From: Pseudoflavonifractor_A sp022772585
GTDB lineage: Bacteria; Bacillota; Clostridia; Oscillospirales; Oscillospiraceae
Direction of reading: 5' to 3'
Length of the DNA stretch: 64,000 bases
Assembly: GCF_052065415.1 (NCBI RefSeq)
Contig: NZ_JBQHUB010000005.1
Location: 62,001 to 126,000, forward strand
The notes beneath the pieces were generated by a model. The model saw only the letters and a program-made list of their open reading frames with translations. It was not told where the DNA came from and did not search any database. Positions 32,943 to 41,291 of the stretch are shown here, one piece after another. Position numbers and translations under genes: made by a program. Position 1 is the stretch's first letter; every line of letters starts with the position of its first letter.

Positions 32943-34259
32943 ATGTCGAGCTATCTGTGTTCTACCCCCGAAGAGCGTCAGGAGATGCTCTCCGAGCTGG
33001 GTATGAAATCCATGGATGACCTCTACGCGGACGTTCCCCGGGAGGTCATGATCCAGGGGCCCCTGGACCTGCCCAATCCCAAGTCCGAGCTGGAGATCCG
33101 CCGGACCATGGAGTCCCTGGCCGATCAGAACGTGCGCTTCCGCACCATCCTGCGGGGCGCCGGCGCCGAGCGGCACTACATCCCCGCCGCCGTCACCCGC
33201 ATCACCAGCAACGAGATCCTGGTCACGGCCTATACCCCCTATCAGGCCGAGGTGAGCCAGGGCATCCTCCAGTCCATCTTTGAGTATCAGACCATGATCT
33301 GCGAGCTCACCGGCATGGACGTGTCCAACGCCTCCGTGTACGACGGCGGCACCGCCGCCGCCGAGGCCGCCGCCATGTGCCGCGACCGCAAGCGCACCAA
33401 GGTCCTGGTCTCCGAGACCGCCCATCCTGACGCTGTGGCCGTTATCAAGACCTACTGCTACGGCTCCAACACCGAGGTGGTCATGGTTCCCGCCAAGGAC
33501 GGCGTCACCGATCTGGACGCCCTGAAGTCCCTGCTGGCGGACGACTCCGCCTGCTTCTACGTCCAGCAGCCCAACTTCTACGGCATGCTGGAGGACGGCG
33601 ACGCCCTGGGCGAGGCCGTTCACGCCGCTGGCGCCAAGTACATTATGGGTGTCAACCCCGCCACCCTGGGCCTGCTCAAGACCCCCCGGGAGTACGGCGC
33701 CGATGTGGCCGTTGGCGAGGCCCAGCCCCTCGGCATGCCCCTGTCCTGGGGCGGCCCCTACCTGGGCTTCATGGCCTGCACCAGCGCCATGATGCGCAAG
33801 CTGCCCGGCCGTATCGTAGGCGAGACCACCGATGACAAGGGCGAGCGGGCTTTTGTTCTCACCATGCAGGCCCGTGAGCAGCACATCCGCCGGGAGAAGG
33901 CCAGCTCCAACATCTGCTCCAACCAGGCCCTCTGCGCCCTGACCGCTTCGGTCTATCTGGCCGAGATGGGCCCCGCCGGTCTGGCCGAGGTGAGCCAGCA
34001 GTGCTACGACAAGGCCCACTATCTGGCCAGCGAGCTGTGCAGGATCGACGGCGTTGAACTGGTCCACAAGGGCGAGTTCTTCCACGAGTTCGTCACCACC
34101 CTGCCCGATGCCGGCCGCGTCCTCAACGTGCTGGAGGTCAACGGCATCCTGGGCGGCCTGCCCGTCAAGGACGGCGTGCTGTGGTGTGTCACCGAGTTCT
34201 GCACCAAGGCCGACCTGGACGAGGCTGTGGCCATCATCAAGGAGGCGTACGGAGAATGA
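32943..34259 (+). CDS. gcvPA: Glycine dehydrogenase (decarboxylating) subunit 1
   Basis: N-terminal half of the split P protein, which decarboxylates glycine with PLP. The 438 residues begin YLCSTPEERQEMLSELG and contain TAYTPYQAEVSQGILQSIFE, DGGTAAAEA and SWGGPYLGFM, all typical of GcvPA. AAGGAG overlaps the gcvH stop region. Its stop overlaps the gcvPB start by four bases (ATGA), so both halves are made in equal amounts. Confidence 0.97.
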   Translation: MSSYLCSTPEERQEMLSELGMKSMDDLYADVPREVMIQGPLDLPNPKSELEIRRTMESLADQNVRFRTILRGAGAERHYIPAAVTRITSNEILVTAYTPYQAEVSQGILQSIFEYQTMICELTGMDVSNASVYDGGTAAAEAAAMCRDRKRTKVLVSETAHPDAVAVIKTYCYGSNTEVVMVPAKDGVTDLDALKSLLADDSACFYVQQPNFYGMLEDGDALGEAVHAAGAKYIMGVNPATLGLLKTPREYGADVAVGEAQPLGMPLSWGGPYLGFMACTSAMMRKLPGRIVGETTDDKGERAFVLTMQAREQHIRREKASSNICSNQALCALTASVYLAEMGPAGLAEVSQQCYDKAHYLASELCRIDGVELVHKGEFFHEFVTTLPDAGRVLNVLEVNGILGGLPVKDGVLWCVTEFCTKADLDEAVAIIKEAYGE

Positions 34260-35701
34260 AACTGATTTTTGAGCTCAGCCGCCCCGGCCGCGGCAATAAG
34301 GTCCTGGTCCCTCACGTCTCCCCTACCCTGGACCCGGAGGCCGATTCCGTACCTGTTCTGGAGATCCCCGCCGCGTTCCGGCGCAAGAGCGCGCCCCGGC
34401 TGCCCGAGGTCAGTGAGAACGACCTCTCCCGGCACTATAACGCTCTGGCCCGCCGCTCCTTCGGCGTGTGCGACGGCTTCTATCCTCTGGGCTCCTGTAC
34501 CATGAAGTACAATCCCAAGATCAACGAGGTCATCGCCAGCTTCTTCAAATTCACCGACATCCATCCTCTGCAGCCCAAGCATACCGCCGCCGGCTGCGAG
34601 ACGGTGTATGCCCTGGCTGAGAAGTATCTCTGCGGCATCACCGGCATGGACGCCATGACCTTCCAGCCCGCCGCCGGCGCTCACGGCGAGTTTACCGGCG
34701 TGCTGCTCATCAAGGCCTATCATCAGTCCCGGGGCGATACCGCCCGCAAGAAGATCATCGTCCCCGACTCCGCCCACGGCACCAACCCCGCTACCGCCGC
34801 CATGTGCGGCTTTGAGGTGTGCTCCATTGCCTCCACCCCCGATGGCATGGTGGACCTGGACGCTCTGCGCTCCGTGGTGGGTCCCGACACTGCCGGCCTT
34901 ATGCTCACCAACCCCAACACCGTGGGCAAGTTCGATAAGAACATTCTGGAGATCACCAGGATCGTCCACGACGCCGGCGGCCTGTGCTACTATGACGGCG
35001 CCAACCTGAACGCCGTCATGGGCGTGGCCCGTCCCGGCGACATGGGCTTTGACGTGTGCCACCTGAACCTGCACAAGACCTTCTCCACGCCTCACGGCGG
35101 CGGCGGCCCCGGCTCCGGCGCGGTGGGCTGCAAGGATATCCTCAAGCCCTTCCTCCCCGCTTCCACCCTGGGCGAGACCGTGGGTGAGCAGTCCATCGGC
35201 CAGGTCAAGATGTTCTACGGCAACTTCCTGGTGGTGCTGCGGGCCCTGGTCTACCTGATGACCCTGGGTAACTCCGGCGTGCGCGAGGCCGCCCAGACCG
35301 CCGTTCTCAATGCCAACTACATGAAGAAGAAGATGGAAGAGGCCGGCTATATCTCCGCCTATCCCGGCGTCTGCATGCATGAATTCGTGCTGGACCTGGC
35401 CCAGCTGAAGAAGGAGACCGGCGTCTCCGCGCTGGACGTGGCCAAGAGCATGCTGGACCACGGCATCCATCCCCCCACGATGTACTTCCCCCTCATCGTC
35501 CACGAGGCTCTTATGTTCGAGCCCACCGAGACTGAGTCCCGCGAGACCCTGGACGAAGCCTGCGAGGTCATGGCCAAGATCCTCAAGACCGCTTATGAGG
35601 ACGCAGAGGCCTGCCACGCCGCGCCCCATAACACCGTCATCGGCCGGCCTGACGAGACTAAGGCGGCCCGCCATCCCGTGGTCCGCTACGAGTTCGCGTA
35701 A
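34256..35701 (+). CDS. gcvPB: Glycine dehydrogenase (decarboxylating) subunit 2
   Basis: PLP-carrying half of the P protein, 481 residues. The cofactor lysine is Lys274 in HLNLHKTFSTPHGGGGPG; the N-terminus has the RHYNALARRSFGVCDGFYPLGSC signature and DSAHGTNPATAAM lies in the middle. Start at the ATG in the ATGA overlap with gcvPA, preceded by GGAGGCGTACGGAGA. A strong terminator follows, but lpdA lies only 100 bp further in the same direction. Confidence 0.97.
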   Translation: MKLIFELSRPGRGNKVLVPHVSPTLDPEADSVPVLEIPAAFRRKSAPRLPEVSENDLSRHYNALARRSFGVCDGFYPLGSCTMKYNPKINEVIASFFKFTDIHPLQPKHTAAGCETVYALAEKYLCGITGMDAMTFQPAAGAHGEFTGVLLIKAYHQSRGDTARKKIIVPDSAHGTNPATAAMCGFEVCSIASTPDGMVDLDALRSVVGPDTAGLMLTNPNTVGKFDKNILEITRIVHDAGGLCYYDGANLNAVMGVARPGDMGFDVCHLNLHKTFSTPHGGGGPGSGAVGCKDILKPFLPASTLGETVGEQSIGQVKMFYGNFLVVLRALVYLMTLGNSGVREAAQTAVLNANYMKKKMEEAGYISAYPGVCMHEFVLDLAQLKKETGVSALDVAKSMLDHGIHPPTMYFPLIVHEALMFEPTETESRETLDEACEVMAKILKTAYEDAEACHAAPHNTVIGRPDETKAARHPVVRYEFA

Positions 35702-35711
35702 TCCTGCCCGC

Positions 35712-35747
35712 AAAGCGGCGTCCGTTCCCTGCGGACGCCGCTTTTTT
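35712..35747 (+). terminator. Intrinsic terminator after gcvPB
   Basis: AGCGGCGTCCG/CGGACGCCGCT (11 bp), 7-nt loop, then TTTTTT. Confidence 0.92.
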
Positions 35748-35800
35748 CCGGATATCCCACCGGGGATATCTCATTTCAACCACTCTGGAGGTCAAACAAC

Positions 35801-37183
35801 ATGCAATATGATCTGCTCGTCATCGGCGGCGGCCCCGGCGGCTTTGCCGCCGCGGTGAAGGCCGCTCAGCTCGGCAAAAAGGTGGCCGTGTTCGAGGCCC
35901 GTGAGCCCGGCGGCACCTGCCTCAACCGGGGCTGCATCCCCACCAAGGCCCTGATGCACTCCTCCCAGCTCTTCCAGGAGCTGAAGGAGGGCGTGCCCGG
36001 CATCGCCCTGGGCAGCGTGGAACCCGACTGGGCCTCCCTGGCCGCCCGCAAGAACGAGGTGGTGGAGACCCTGCGGGGCGGTATGGCTTCCCTGCTCAAG
36101 TCCAACAAGATCGACTCCATCAACGCCCGGGCCGTAATCACCGGCCCCCACACCGTAAAGGCCGGCGATGAGGTCTATGAGGGCGAGCACATCCTGGTGG
36201 CCGCCGGCTCCATCCCCTCCCGTCCTCCCATCCCCGGGCTGGACCTGCCCGGCGTGGTCACCAGCGACGAGCTGCTGGACGATATCTCCCCCCGGAACAC
36301 CATGGTCATCATCGGCGGCGGCGTCATCGGCGTGGAGCTGGCCACCGTCTGGTCGGCCATGGGCGCCCATATCATCATCGTGGAAGCTCTGGAGCGCATC
36401 CTGGCCAACCTGGACCGGGAGATCTCCCAGTCCATGACCATGCAGCTCAAGAAGCAGGGTGTGGAGATCTACACCTCCGCCATGGTCTCCAAGCTGACCC
36501 GGGACGGCGATCAGGTCACCGTCCACTTCACCTACAAGGGTGAGGAGAAGTCGGCCGCCGGCGACACCGTGCTGGCCGCCATGGGCCGCCGGGCCAACAC
36601 CGCCGGTCTCTTCGACGGCGTGGAGGTGGAGATGAACCGGGGCATGCTGGTGGTCAACGAGAAGTATGAGACCTCCGTGCCCTCCATCCTGGCCATCGGC
36701 GACGCCATCGGCGGCATCCAGCTGGCCCACAAGGCCGAGGCCGAGGGCGTCCGGGCCGTGGAGCTGCTCTACGGCCACCAGCCCGGACGGGTGAACGCTC
36801 CCATCCCCTCCTGCGTCTACACCTCGCCCGAGATCGCCCAGACCGGCATCACCGCCGACGAGGCCAAGGCTCAGGACATCCCCGTCCTCACCGGCAAGTA
36901 CGTCATGGGCGGCAACGGCCGCACCGTCATCGAGGGCGGCGGGCGCAGCTTCATGAAGCTGGTATTCCACGCCGACACCCACGTCCTTCTGGGCGCCCAG
37001 CTCTTCTGCTATCGGGCCACCGACATCATCAGCGAGCTCAACACCGCGGTGACCCTGGGCCTCACCGCCGAGCAGCTCATGAGCCCCGTCCGCCCCCACC
37101 CCACCTTTGTGGAGGGCATCAGCGAGGCCGTGGAGGCTGCCTTTGGCATGAGCATCCACTCGGCTCCCGTCAAGAAGCGCTGA
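35801..37183 (+). CDS. lpdA: Dihydrolipoyl dehydrogenase (L protein)
   Basis: Flavoenzyme that reoxidises the dihydrolipoyl arm of GcvH with NAD+. The 460 residues show the FAD loop GGGPGGFAAAV, the redox disulfide Cys40/Cys45 in GGTCLNRGCIPTKA, the NAD loop IIGGGVIGVELA near 170 and the C-terminal His-Glu region RPHPTFVEGISEA. TGGAGGT precedes the ATG. It completes the glycine cleavage set. The gcvPB terminator between them implies partial read-through or a separate promoter; I see no clear one. Confidence 0.97.
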   Translation: MQYDLLVIGGGPGGFAAAVKAAQLGKKVAVFEAREPGGTCLNRGCIPTKALMHSSQLFQELKEGVPGIALGSVEPDWASLAARKNEVVETLRGGMASLLKSNKIDSINARAVITGPHTVKAGDEVYEGEHILVAAGSIPSRPPIPGLDLPGVVTSDELLDDISPRNTMVIIGGGVIGVELATVWSAMGAHIIIVEALERILANLDREISQSMTMQLKKQGVEIYTSAMVSKLTRDGDQVTVHFTYKGEEKSAAGDTVLAAMGRRANTAGLFDGVEVEMNRGMLVVNEKYETSVPSILAIGDAIGGIQLAHKAEAEGVRAVELLYGHQPGRVNAPIPSCVYTSPEIAQTGITADEAKAQDIPVLTGKYVMGGNGRTVIEGGGRSFMKLVFHADTHVLLGAQLFCYRATDIISELNTAVTLGLTAEQLMSPVRPHPTFVEGISEAVEAAFGMSIHSAPVKKR

Positions 37184-37203
37184 TTTCATCCCCTTACCGT
37201 CAA

Positions 37204-37232
37204 AAGGGCCGCCCGATGGGCGGCTCTTTTTC
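37204..37232 (+). terminator. Intrinsic terminator after lpdA
   Basis: GGGCCGCCC, GAT, GGGCGGCTC, then TTTTT. Confidence 0.9.
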
Positions 37233-37261
37233 TCGACGATATTCCAAAGCTGTGCTATAAT
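37233..37261 (+). promoter_or_regulatory. Possible promoter of the nitroreductase gene
   Basis: TCGACG, 17 bp, TATAAT. The -10 is perfect but the -35 is weak; it abuts the lpdA terminator. Confidence 0.55.
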
Positions 37262-37319
37262 GGGACAAAACGTCCGATCTCCGGATGATTCTATACCACG
37301 ATCCAGAAAGGATGATTCA

Positions 37320-37880
37320 ATGGACATTCTTGAGGCCATTTCCGCCCGGCGGAGCGTTCGAGCCTATACCGACCAGCTCATTCCCCGTGAGACCATAGAC
37401 CAACTGCTGCGTCTGGGCACCATGGCCGCCACGGGCAGCAATCAGCAGCCCTGGGGCTTTGTGGTCCTCCAGGGCAAGGAGGAGATCGACGGCCACAACC
37501 GGGCTATCAAGGCCGACCTGCTCCCCCGGCTAGAGGAGGTCCCCCACCTCCAGCAGTACCGCGCCGGACTGGAGAATCCCAATTTCAGCGTGCTCAACCA
37601 CGCCTCCAATATGGTCATCATCTACGGCAATACCCAGGCCCATTACCACGTGTACGACTGCACCCTGGCCGCCGCCAACATCATGCTCTCCGGCCGCAGC
37701 ATGGGCATCGAGAGCTGCTGGATCGGTTTCGGCGAGTATTATTTCAACTCCCCCGCTTTCAAGGCCGCCCACGGTGTACCGGAGGAGTTTGAGCTGGTCT
37801 GCCCCATGACCCTGGGATACCCGGTCAAAGCCCCCACAGAAGGCCCTTCCCGGAGGGCCCCGCTGATCTTTTACCCCTAA
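37320..37880 (+). CDS. Nitroreductase-family FMN oxidoreductase
   Basis: A 186-residue protein with the family start MDILEAISARRSVRAYTDQLI and the FMN-binding elements ARRSVR, ATGSNQQPWGFVV, and near the end GFGEYYF and CPMTLGYP. Members reduce nitro groups, quinones or flavins with NAD(P)H; the true substrate is not known. AGAAAGGATG precedes the ATG at 37,320, so I reject the open frame upstream that overlaps the promoter. The transposon starts five bases after its stop codon, so the gene has lost any terminator of its own. Confidence 0.88.
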   Translation: MDILEAISARRSVRAYTDQLIPRETIDQLLRLGTMAATGSNQQPWGFVVLQGKEEIDGHNRAIKADLLPRLEEVPHLQQYRAGLENPNFSVLNHASNMVIIYGNTQAHYHVYDCTLAAANIMLSGRSMGIESCWIGFGEYYFNSPAFKAAHGVPEEFELVCPMTLGYPVKAPTEGPSRRAPLIFYP

Positions 37881-37885
37881 ATAAC

Positions 37886-37927
37886 CAAAACGCCGTCCCG
37901 TGAGGTAGCTGTCCATAAAACAGGTTT
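37886..37927. repeat. Left terminal inverted repeat of the transposon
   Basis: Starts CAAAACGCCGTCCC and continues GTAGCTGTCCATAAAACAGG. Matches the complement of 43,034-43,073 at about 33 of 40 positions with one 2-bp gap. Confidence 0.85.
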
Positions 37928-37972
37928 TGAAAAACAAATACTATGGCAGTTGCCGGACAAGGGTTGCTGACA

Positions 37973-38007
37973 AAAGGGGTATGTGTCATTAAGGCACATG
38001 CCCCTTT
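37973..38007 (+). terminator. Terminator just inside the left end of the transposon
   Basis: AAAGGGGTATGTG and CACATGCCCCTTT around 9 nt, followed by TTTGCTTTT. It would end nitroreductase transcripts and insulate the cargo. Confidence 0.75.
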
Positions 38008-38209
38008 GCTTTTGCAGTTGCCTTTGTTGATGGTAGATGGATAGGATGGATTTTGTACGATTTAAGGCCGATAATCCGGAATTAGCTTCCCTGTGAGCAA
38101 CGTGAAAAACAGGGGCAACGATGCGTCCATGCCCTTGCACAAGTACAGCTCATAGGTCAGTTAAATGCCGATTTCCGACCTGTTTCATAAGGGTACTTCT
38201 GAGATGTCA

Positions 38210-38545
38210 TCTTTCAGAAAAGTAGTCAGAAATCCCTCACTTAAACCAATCCTTGTGAGGATAGGAAAGAAGTTTGCTGAAATGGTAATTTCGTCCATTA
38301 TTCTGCGCTTCTGCAATCCGTGTACTGCACTCACCGTTCCGTTCGCTATTGCATGGTTACAATTAGTTGTTCACCATCCAATGAACAGTGGAATCCCTTT
38401 CCATAAGCAGTACATCATTTACAGAGATAAAAACCTCTGAATATTTGAAAGCTGTTTTTGCTTGTCCGGCCAAGTAAGTAGGATAGACAAGTACAAAGAA
38501 ACATGCTATAATTCCTATAAATACTCTAAAAGACCACGTTAACAT
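38210..38545 (-). pseudogene. Possible decayed small membrane-protein gene
   Basis: On the minus strand a 60-codon open stretch with one membrane-like segment (FIGIIACFFVLVYPTYL) ends at 38,363. In another frame further along, a protein-like stretch reads KRRIMDEITISANFFPILTRIG and SEGFLTTFLKDDISEVPL. The two could be pieces of one frameshifted gene. No ribosome site is seen, so this is weak. Confidence 0.2.
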
Positions 38546-38589
38546 GTCAGGTCGCTGTCTGGCGGCACTTATTAACGGAGGTTTGGGTT

Positions 38590-39744
38590 ATGAATAACAA
38601 ACAAACGAAAAAGGCTACGGTCGATGCAATCAATGTGATGATCCGCCACGCGGACAAGGGGCCTTCCGGATTTTGGGTGGAGGATCACGAGGGCTGTGGC
38701 AATCCGGCGGTCTTTCCGGAATTTGAGGAGGGCTTGAAGCGAGGAAGGCTCGTCCAGAAAGAGCACTATTTTTGCCCATGGAATACCGCCATTATGTATG
38801 GTGATGGGCATGGCAACATAATCACGGGTTGTTATCATAGCTGCTCTATTGACAAGGCGAGGTATCTGTCTGCTCAGGAACTGAAAGAGATTCTTGTCCG
38901 CTTCAAAACACGCATGGAAAATGGGGATTACGATTGCGTTGACCATTTATCGCCGTTGCTGACAAAAGGCGAAAGCAGACACATAGAGGATCGCATTCTT
39001 GCGGAGCAGCAGGAGCGCGAACGCTGCGAAAGGAAAAAGCGGCAGGAACGGCTCAAAAAAGCTGCTGCCCTGATTGCCAAGTATCCAGATGAAGAATCGC
39101 TTTTGGCAATCTACTATGGAGAAAAGGATTGCGTATTAGACGAAGGCGGGATCATTCTTTTTGACCCAGCGTCCCAGCGTAATGTTGTTGGAGCGGAGAA
39201 ATTTTCCTACAATGATTATCTCGACGTTCAATTCGCGTCGTTGGGTAAGAAACACCGTCCGTACTTTGCTGACTGCTTTTTCAATGCGGTTATGTCTCAT
39301 TTCAAAGGGCAGATTGAGAAGGTTAAGCCAAAACATATTTGCTTCAAGCGGATCTTCATTAGTGGAATGTACACCGATGGGACAATGTTTGACGGAAAAG
39401 AGGATCACGTCTGGATGGACAAATCCGGCTTTGAAGAGTACAACGTTGGTGACAGTGTTTCTTTCGGTGCCGAGGTCTACCGCTATGTAAAAACCGGAAA
39501 TGGAAAACTGATTGACTACGGACTGCGTAACCCGACAGGCCTCCAAAAGATCGAAGCCTACGAACTTCCCAGTGATGATGAACTGATTATGCAGGAAGTT
39601 GAACAGCTTATCTGCGAGACTTGCTTTCTAAGCGAGCAGTGTAATCGCAATTACTGCACAATGGATCCAAAGAAAAAGCGTTTGCTCAAACAAGAAATGT
39701 TCCGTGTAATAAAGGCACAGACAGATAAGGAGACGCAGAAATGA
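38590..39744 (+). CDS. Transposon cargo protein 1, Cys-rich, unknown function
   Basis: A 384-residue cytoplasmic protein that I do not recognise. The N-terminal 115 residues hold scattered cysteines (EGCGNP, YFCPWN, TGCYHSC). A charged coiled-coil stretch follows (EDRILAEQQERERCERKKRQ). The middle, about 255-335 (CFKRIFISGMYTDGTMFDG, DHVWMDKSGFEEYNVGDSV), has an OB-fold-like rhythm. The end contains CETCFLSEQCNRNYC, a C-x2-C-x5-C-x4-C pattern like Fe-S or zinc sites. GGAGG precedes the ATG. Its stop overlaps the start of the lipoprotein gene by four bases (ATGA), so the two are made together and probably act together. Confidence 0.8.
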   Translation: MNNKQTKKATVDAINVMIRHADKGPSGFWVEDHEGCGNPAVFPEFEEGLKRGRLVQKEHYFCPWNTAIMYGDGHGNIITGCYHSCSIDKARYLSAQELKEILVRFKTRMENGDYDCVDHLSPLLTKGESRHIEDRILAEQQERERCERKKRQERLKKAAALIAKYPDEESLLAIYYGEKDCVLDEGGIILFDPASQRNVVGAEKFSYNDYLDVQFASLGKKHRPYFADCFFNAVMSHFKGQIEKVKPKHICFKRIFISGMYTDGTMFDGKEDHVWMDKSGFEEYNVGDSVSFGAEVYRYVKTGNGKLIDYGLRNPTGLQKIEAYELPSDDELIMQEVEQLICETCFLSEQCNRNYCTMDPKKKRLLKQEMFRVIKAQTDKETQK

Positions 39745-40529
39745 AACGATTCTTTCTTATGTGGGGACTTGTAATTGCATTGTCGCTGAGTGGGTGCGGA
39801 TCGTCGGCATCCCGCGTTGAAACACTGAAAAGCTGGTCTTTCCAGTATAACGAGGGGACAAGTGATTACAGCCTTTTCTTTGGCTTGGCTGATAAAAATG
39901 ATAAACCCCTGTCAGCCGATGTCGATGTGGATATTCGAATCGTAAATGATGCGGATGAAGAGGTCTATGCTGGTACAAAGTTCGTTTCTACTGATGATTT
40001 TGGCTATTATACCAGCCAAGCTGCCGGAGAGCAGTATCTTGCCAATGTGAGAATCCCTGCTGCTGAGATCAAAGCCGGAACGTCCGCAAGCGGGAAGGTT
40101 TATTTCACCGTGTACAAGGAAAACGCAGTTCAGTTTGACGAAGTAAACTGCGATGCTCTGTATTGCCTGCCTATTGAAGATGTTCAAGTGACGTTTGATT
40201 CATTTCCGCTCGATCTGAAGGTGAAGGACTTCATGGGGAGTACGGCATCCGTGATCCAAATTCAAGGAGCCGAATTTAAGTTTGACAAAGACTATTCTCC
40301 GCAGCTGACCATTACGATTACCGGAGAAAAGAAGAGCGGGAGCAGTGATTCCGGGTATGATATGATTGGTTATAAGCTGTATGACAGTGCGGGTTATCTG
40401 GTAGACTCCGGCAATATATACCTATCTTCTCTGAGCGCCGGAGATAAATTCAAGGATGACTCTGTTGTGATCTATGACATTACTCCCGGCGAATCCTACA
40501 CATTCCAGTTATCAGAGTATAGCTGGTGA
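39741..40529 (+). CDS. Transposon cargo protein 2, secreted lipoprotein
   Basis: A 262-residue protein with a lipoprotein signal peptide (MKRFFLMWGLVIALSLSGCGSS: lipobox LSGC) and a beta-rich mature part with two immunoglobulin-like stretches (SWSFQYNEGTSDYSLFFGL; SPQLTITITGEKKSG...YDMIGYKLYDSAGYLV). It would be anchored outside the membrane. No enzymatic motif is visible. Translation is coupled to the upstream Cys-rich cytoplasmic protein, an unusual inside/outside pairing. A good terminator follows. Confidence 0.82.
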   Translation: MKRFFLMWGLVIALSLSGCGSSASRVETLKSWSFQYNEGTSDYSLFFGLADKNDKPLSADVDVDIRIVNDADEEVYAGTKFVSTDDFGYYTSQAAGEQYLANVRIPAAEIKAGTSASGKVYFTVYKENAVQFDEVNCDALYCLPIEDVQVTFDSFPLDLKVKDFMGSTASVIQIQGAEFKFDKDYSPQLTITITGEKKSGSSDSGYDMIGYKLYDSAGYLVDSGNIYLSSLSAGDKFKDDSVVIYDITPGESYTFQLSEYSW

Positions 40530-40580
40530 GCTTTCGTAATTTTTCACGAATATAAGGGCTTGGGACTATCCCAAAATACG

Positions 40581-40624
40581 AAAACAGGGCGTTTCGGCGG
40601 TCAGCCGGAACGCTCTGTTTTTTC
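40581..40624 (+). terminator. Intrinsic terminator after the cargo operon
   Basis: AACAGGGCGTTTCGGC and GCCGGAACGCTCTGTT around 5 nt, then TTTTTT. Confidence 0.9.
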
Positions 40625-40692
40625 GGTGTGGGTACTCACCGGATTTGCTTGCTGCTCTGCAAGGAAATCCCGGTCAACCCACGCCGTTTTTC

Positions 40693-40712
40693 GCAAGTGT
40701 AGCTACACTTGC
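40693..40712. repeat. 20-bp perfect palindrome upstream of the tnpW promoter
   Basis: GCAAGTGTAGCTACACTTGC, perfectly self-complementary, 28 bp before the -35. Candidate operator or recombinase accessory site. Confidence 0.6.
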
Positions 40713-40740
40713 TGTGCTTGCTCTTCCTCTCATAATCGCA

Positions 40741-40769
40741 TTGACTCGAACGTTTGTTCTTGTTATAAT
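40741..40769 (+). promoter_or_regulatory. Strong promoter of the tnpW-recombinase operon
   Basis: TTGACT, 17 bp, TATAAT. It would give an unusually long leader of about 315 nt before the first start codon. Confidence 0.82.
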
Positions 40770-40776
40770 TAGGCTG

Positions 40777-41090
40777 AAAGATTAAAAAAGTCTTGGAACG
40801 CAGTTGATTTTCATTGGCAAATGGCGGCATCGCCGCCTTGATTACCGGCTTGCACAGGCGAACGAGCCTGTCAAGGACGCGCAGCGAGGCGAAGCCGATT
40901 CCTTGACTGGCACGGACGGCTGTGCGACCCGGCGAACTGCCTGTAATTCTCCTGTGAATCCCGGTACATTGCCCAGTGGAATTCCGGAAATTGTCGTGAT
41001 ATACTGAATAACAATAGGTCATATCACGCACTTTGCTCCGGGAGATTCATGCGGCAATGCTCGGAAATCTGAATGAAAAGGAAGGTGCAA
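40777..41090 (+). ncRNA. Long structured leader of the transposase operon (putative)
   Basis: About 315 nt between the promoter and the TnpW-like start with no convincing gene. It contains GGCGGCATCGCCGCC and an 8-bp helix GTCAAGGA/TTCCTTGAC closing a GC-rich loop (about 40,878-40,906). It may be a cis-regulatory RNA or a separate small RNA. Confidence 0.35.
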
Positions 41091-41291
41091 ATGGATAACA
41101 AGAAACGTAACGTCCAAGTGAAATCGGACGGCAGCCGCAGTGCCCCCGTTCCTCTCTGGCAGGAGTTACCGCAGATCACGGTACGCCTGAAAGAAGGAAA
41201 CACCATCTACCGCTTTACTGCCAGTTTTGACGGAACGCACGCCCTTCCTGAAAAGGCGGTGAAGCTGATCGACTCCGAAGGGAGTGTGTGA
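41091..41291 (+). CDS. tnpW: TnpW-like transposon-encoded small protein
   Basis: A 66-residue protein: KSDGSRSAPVPLWQELPQ, then ITVRLKEGNTIYRFTASFDG and ALPEKAVKLIDSE. This matches, from memory, the TnpW family that accompanies TnpX recombinases in Tn4451-type elements; its function is not established. GGAAGGTG precedes the ATG at 41,091. The stop overlaps the GTG start of the recombinase (GTGA), so the two are co-translated. Confidence 0.8.
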   Translation: MDNKKRNVQVKSDGSRSAPVPLWQELPQITVRLKEGNTIYRFTASFDGTHALPEKAVKLIDSEGSV

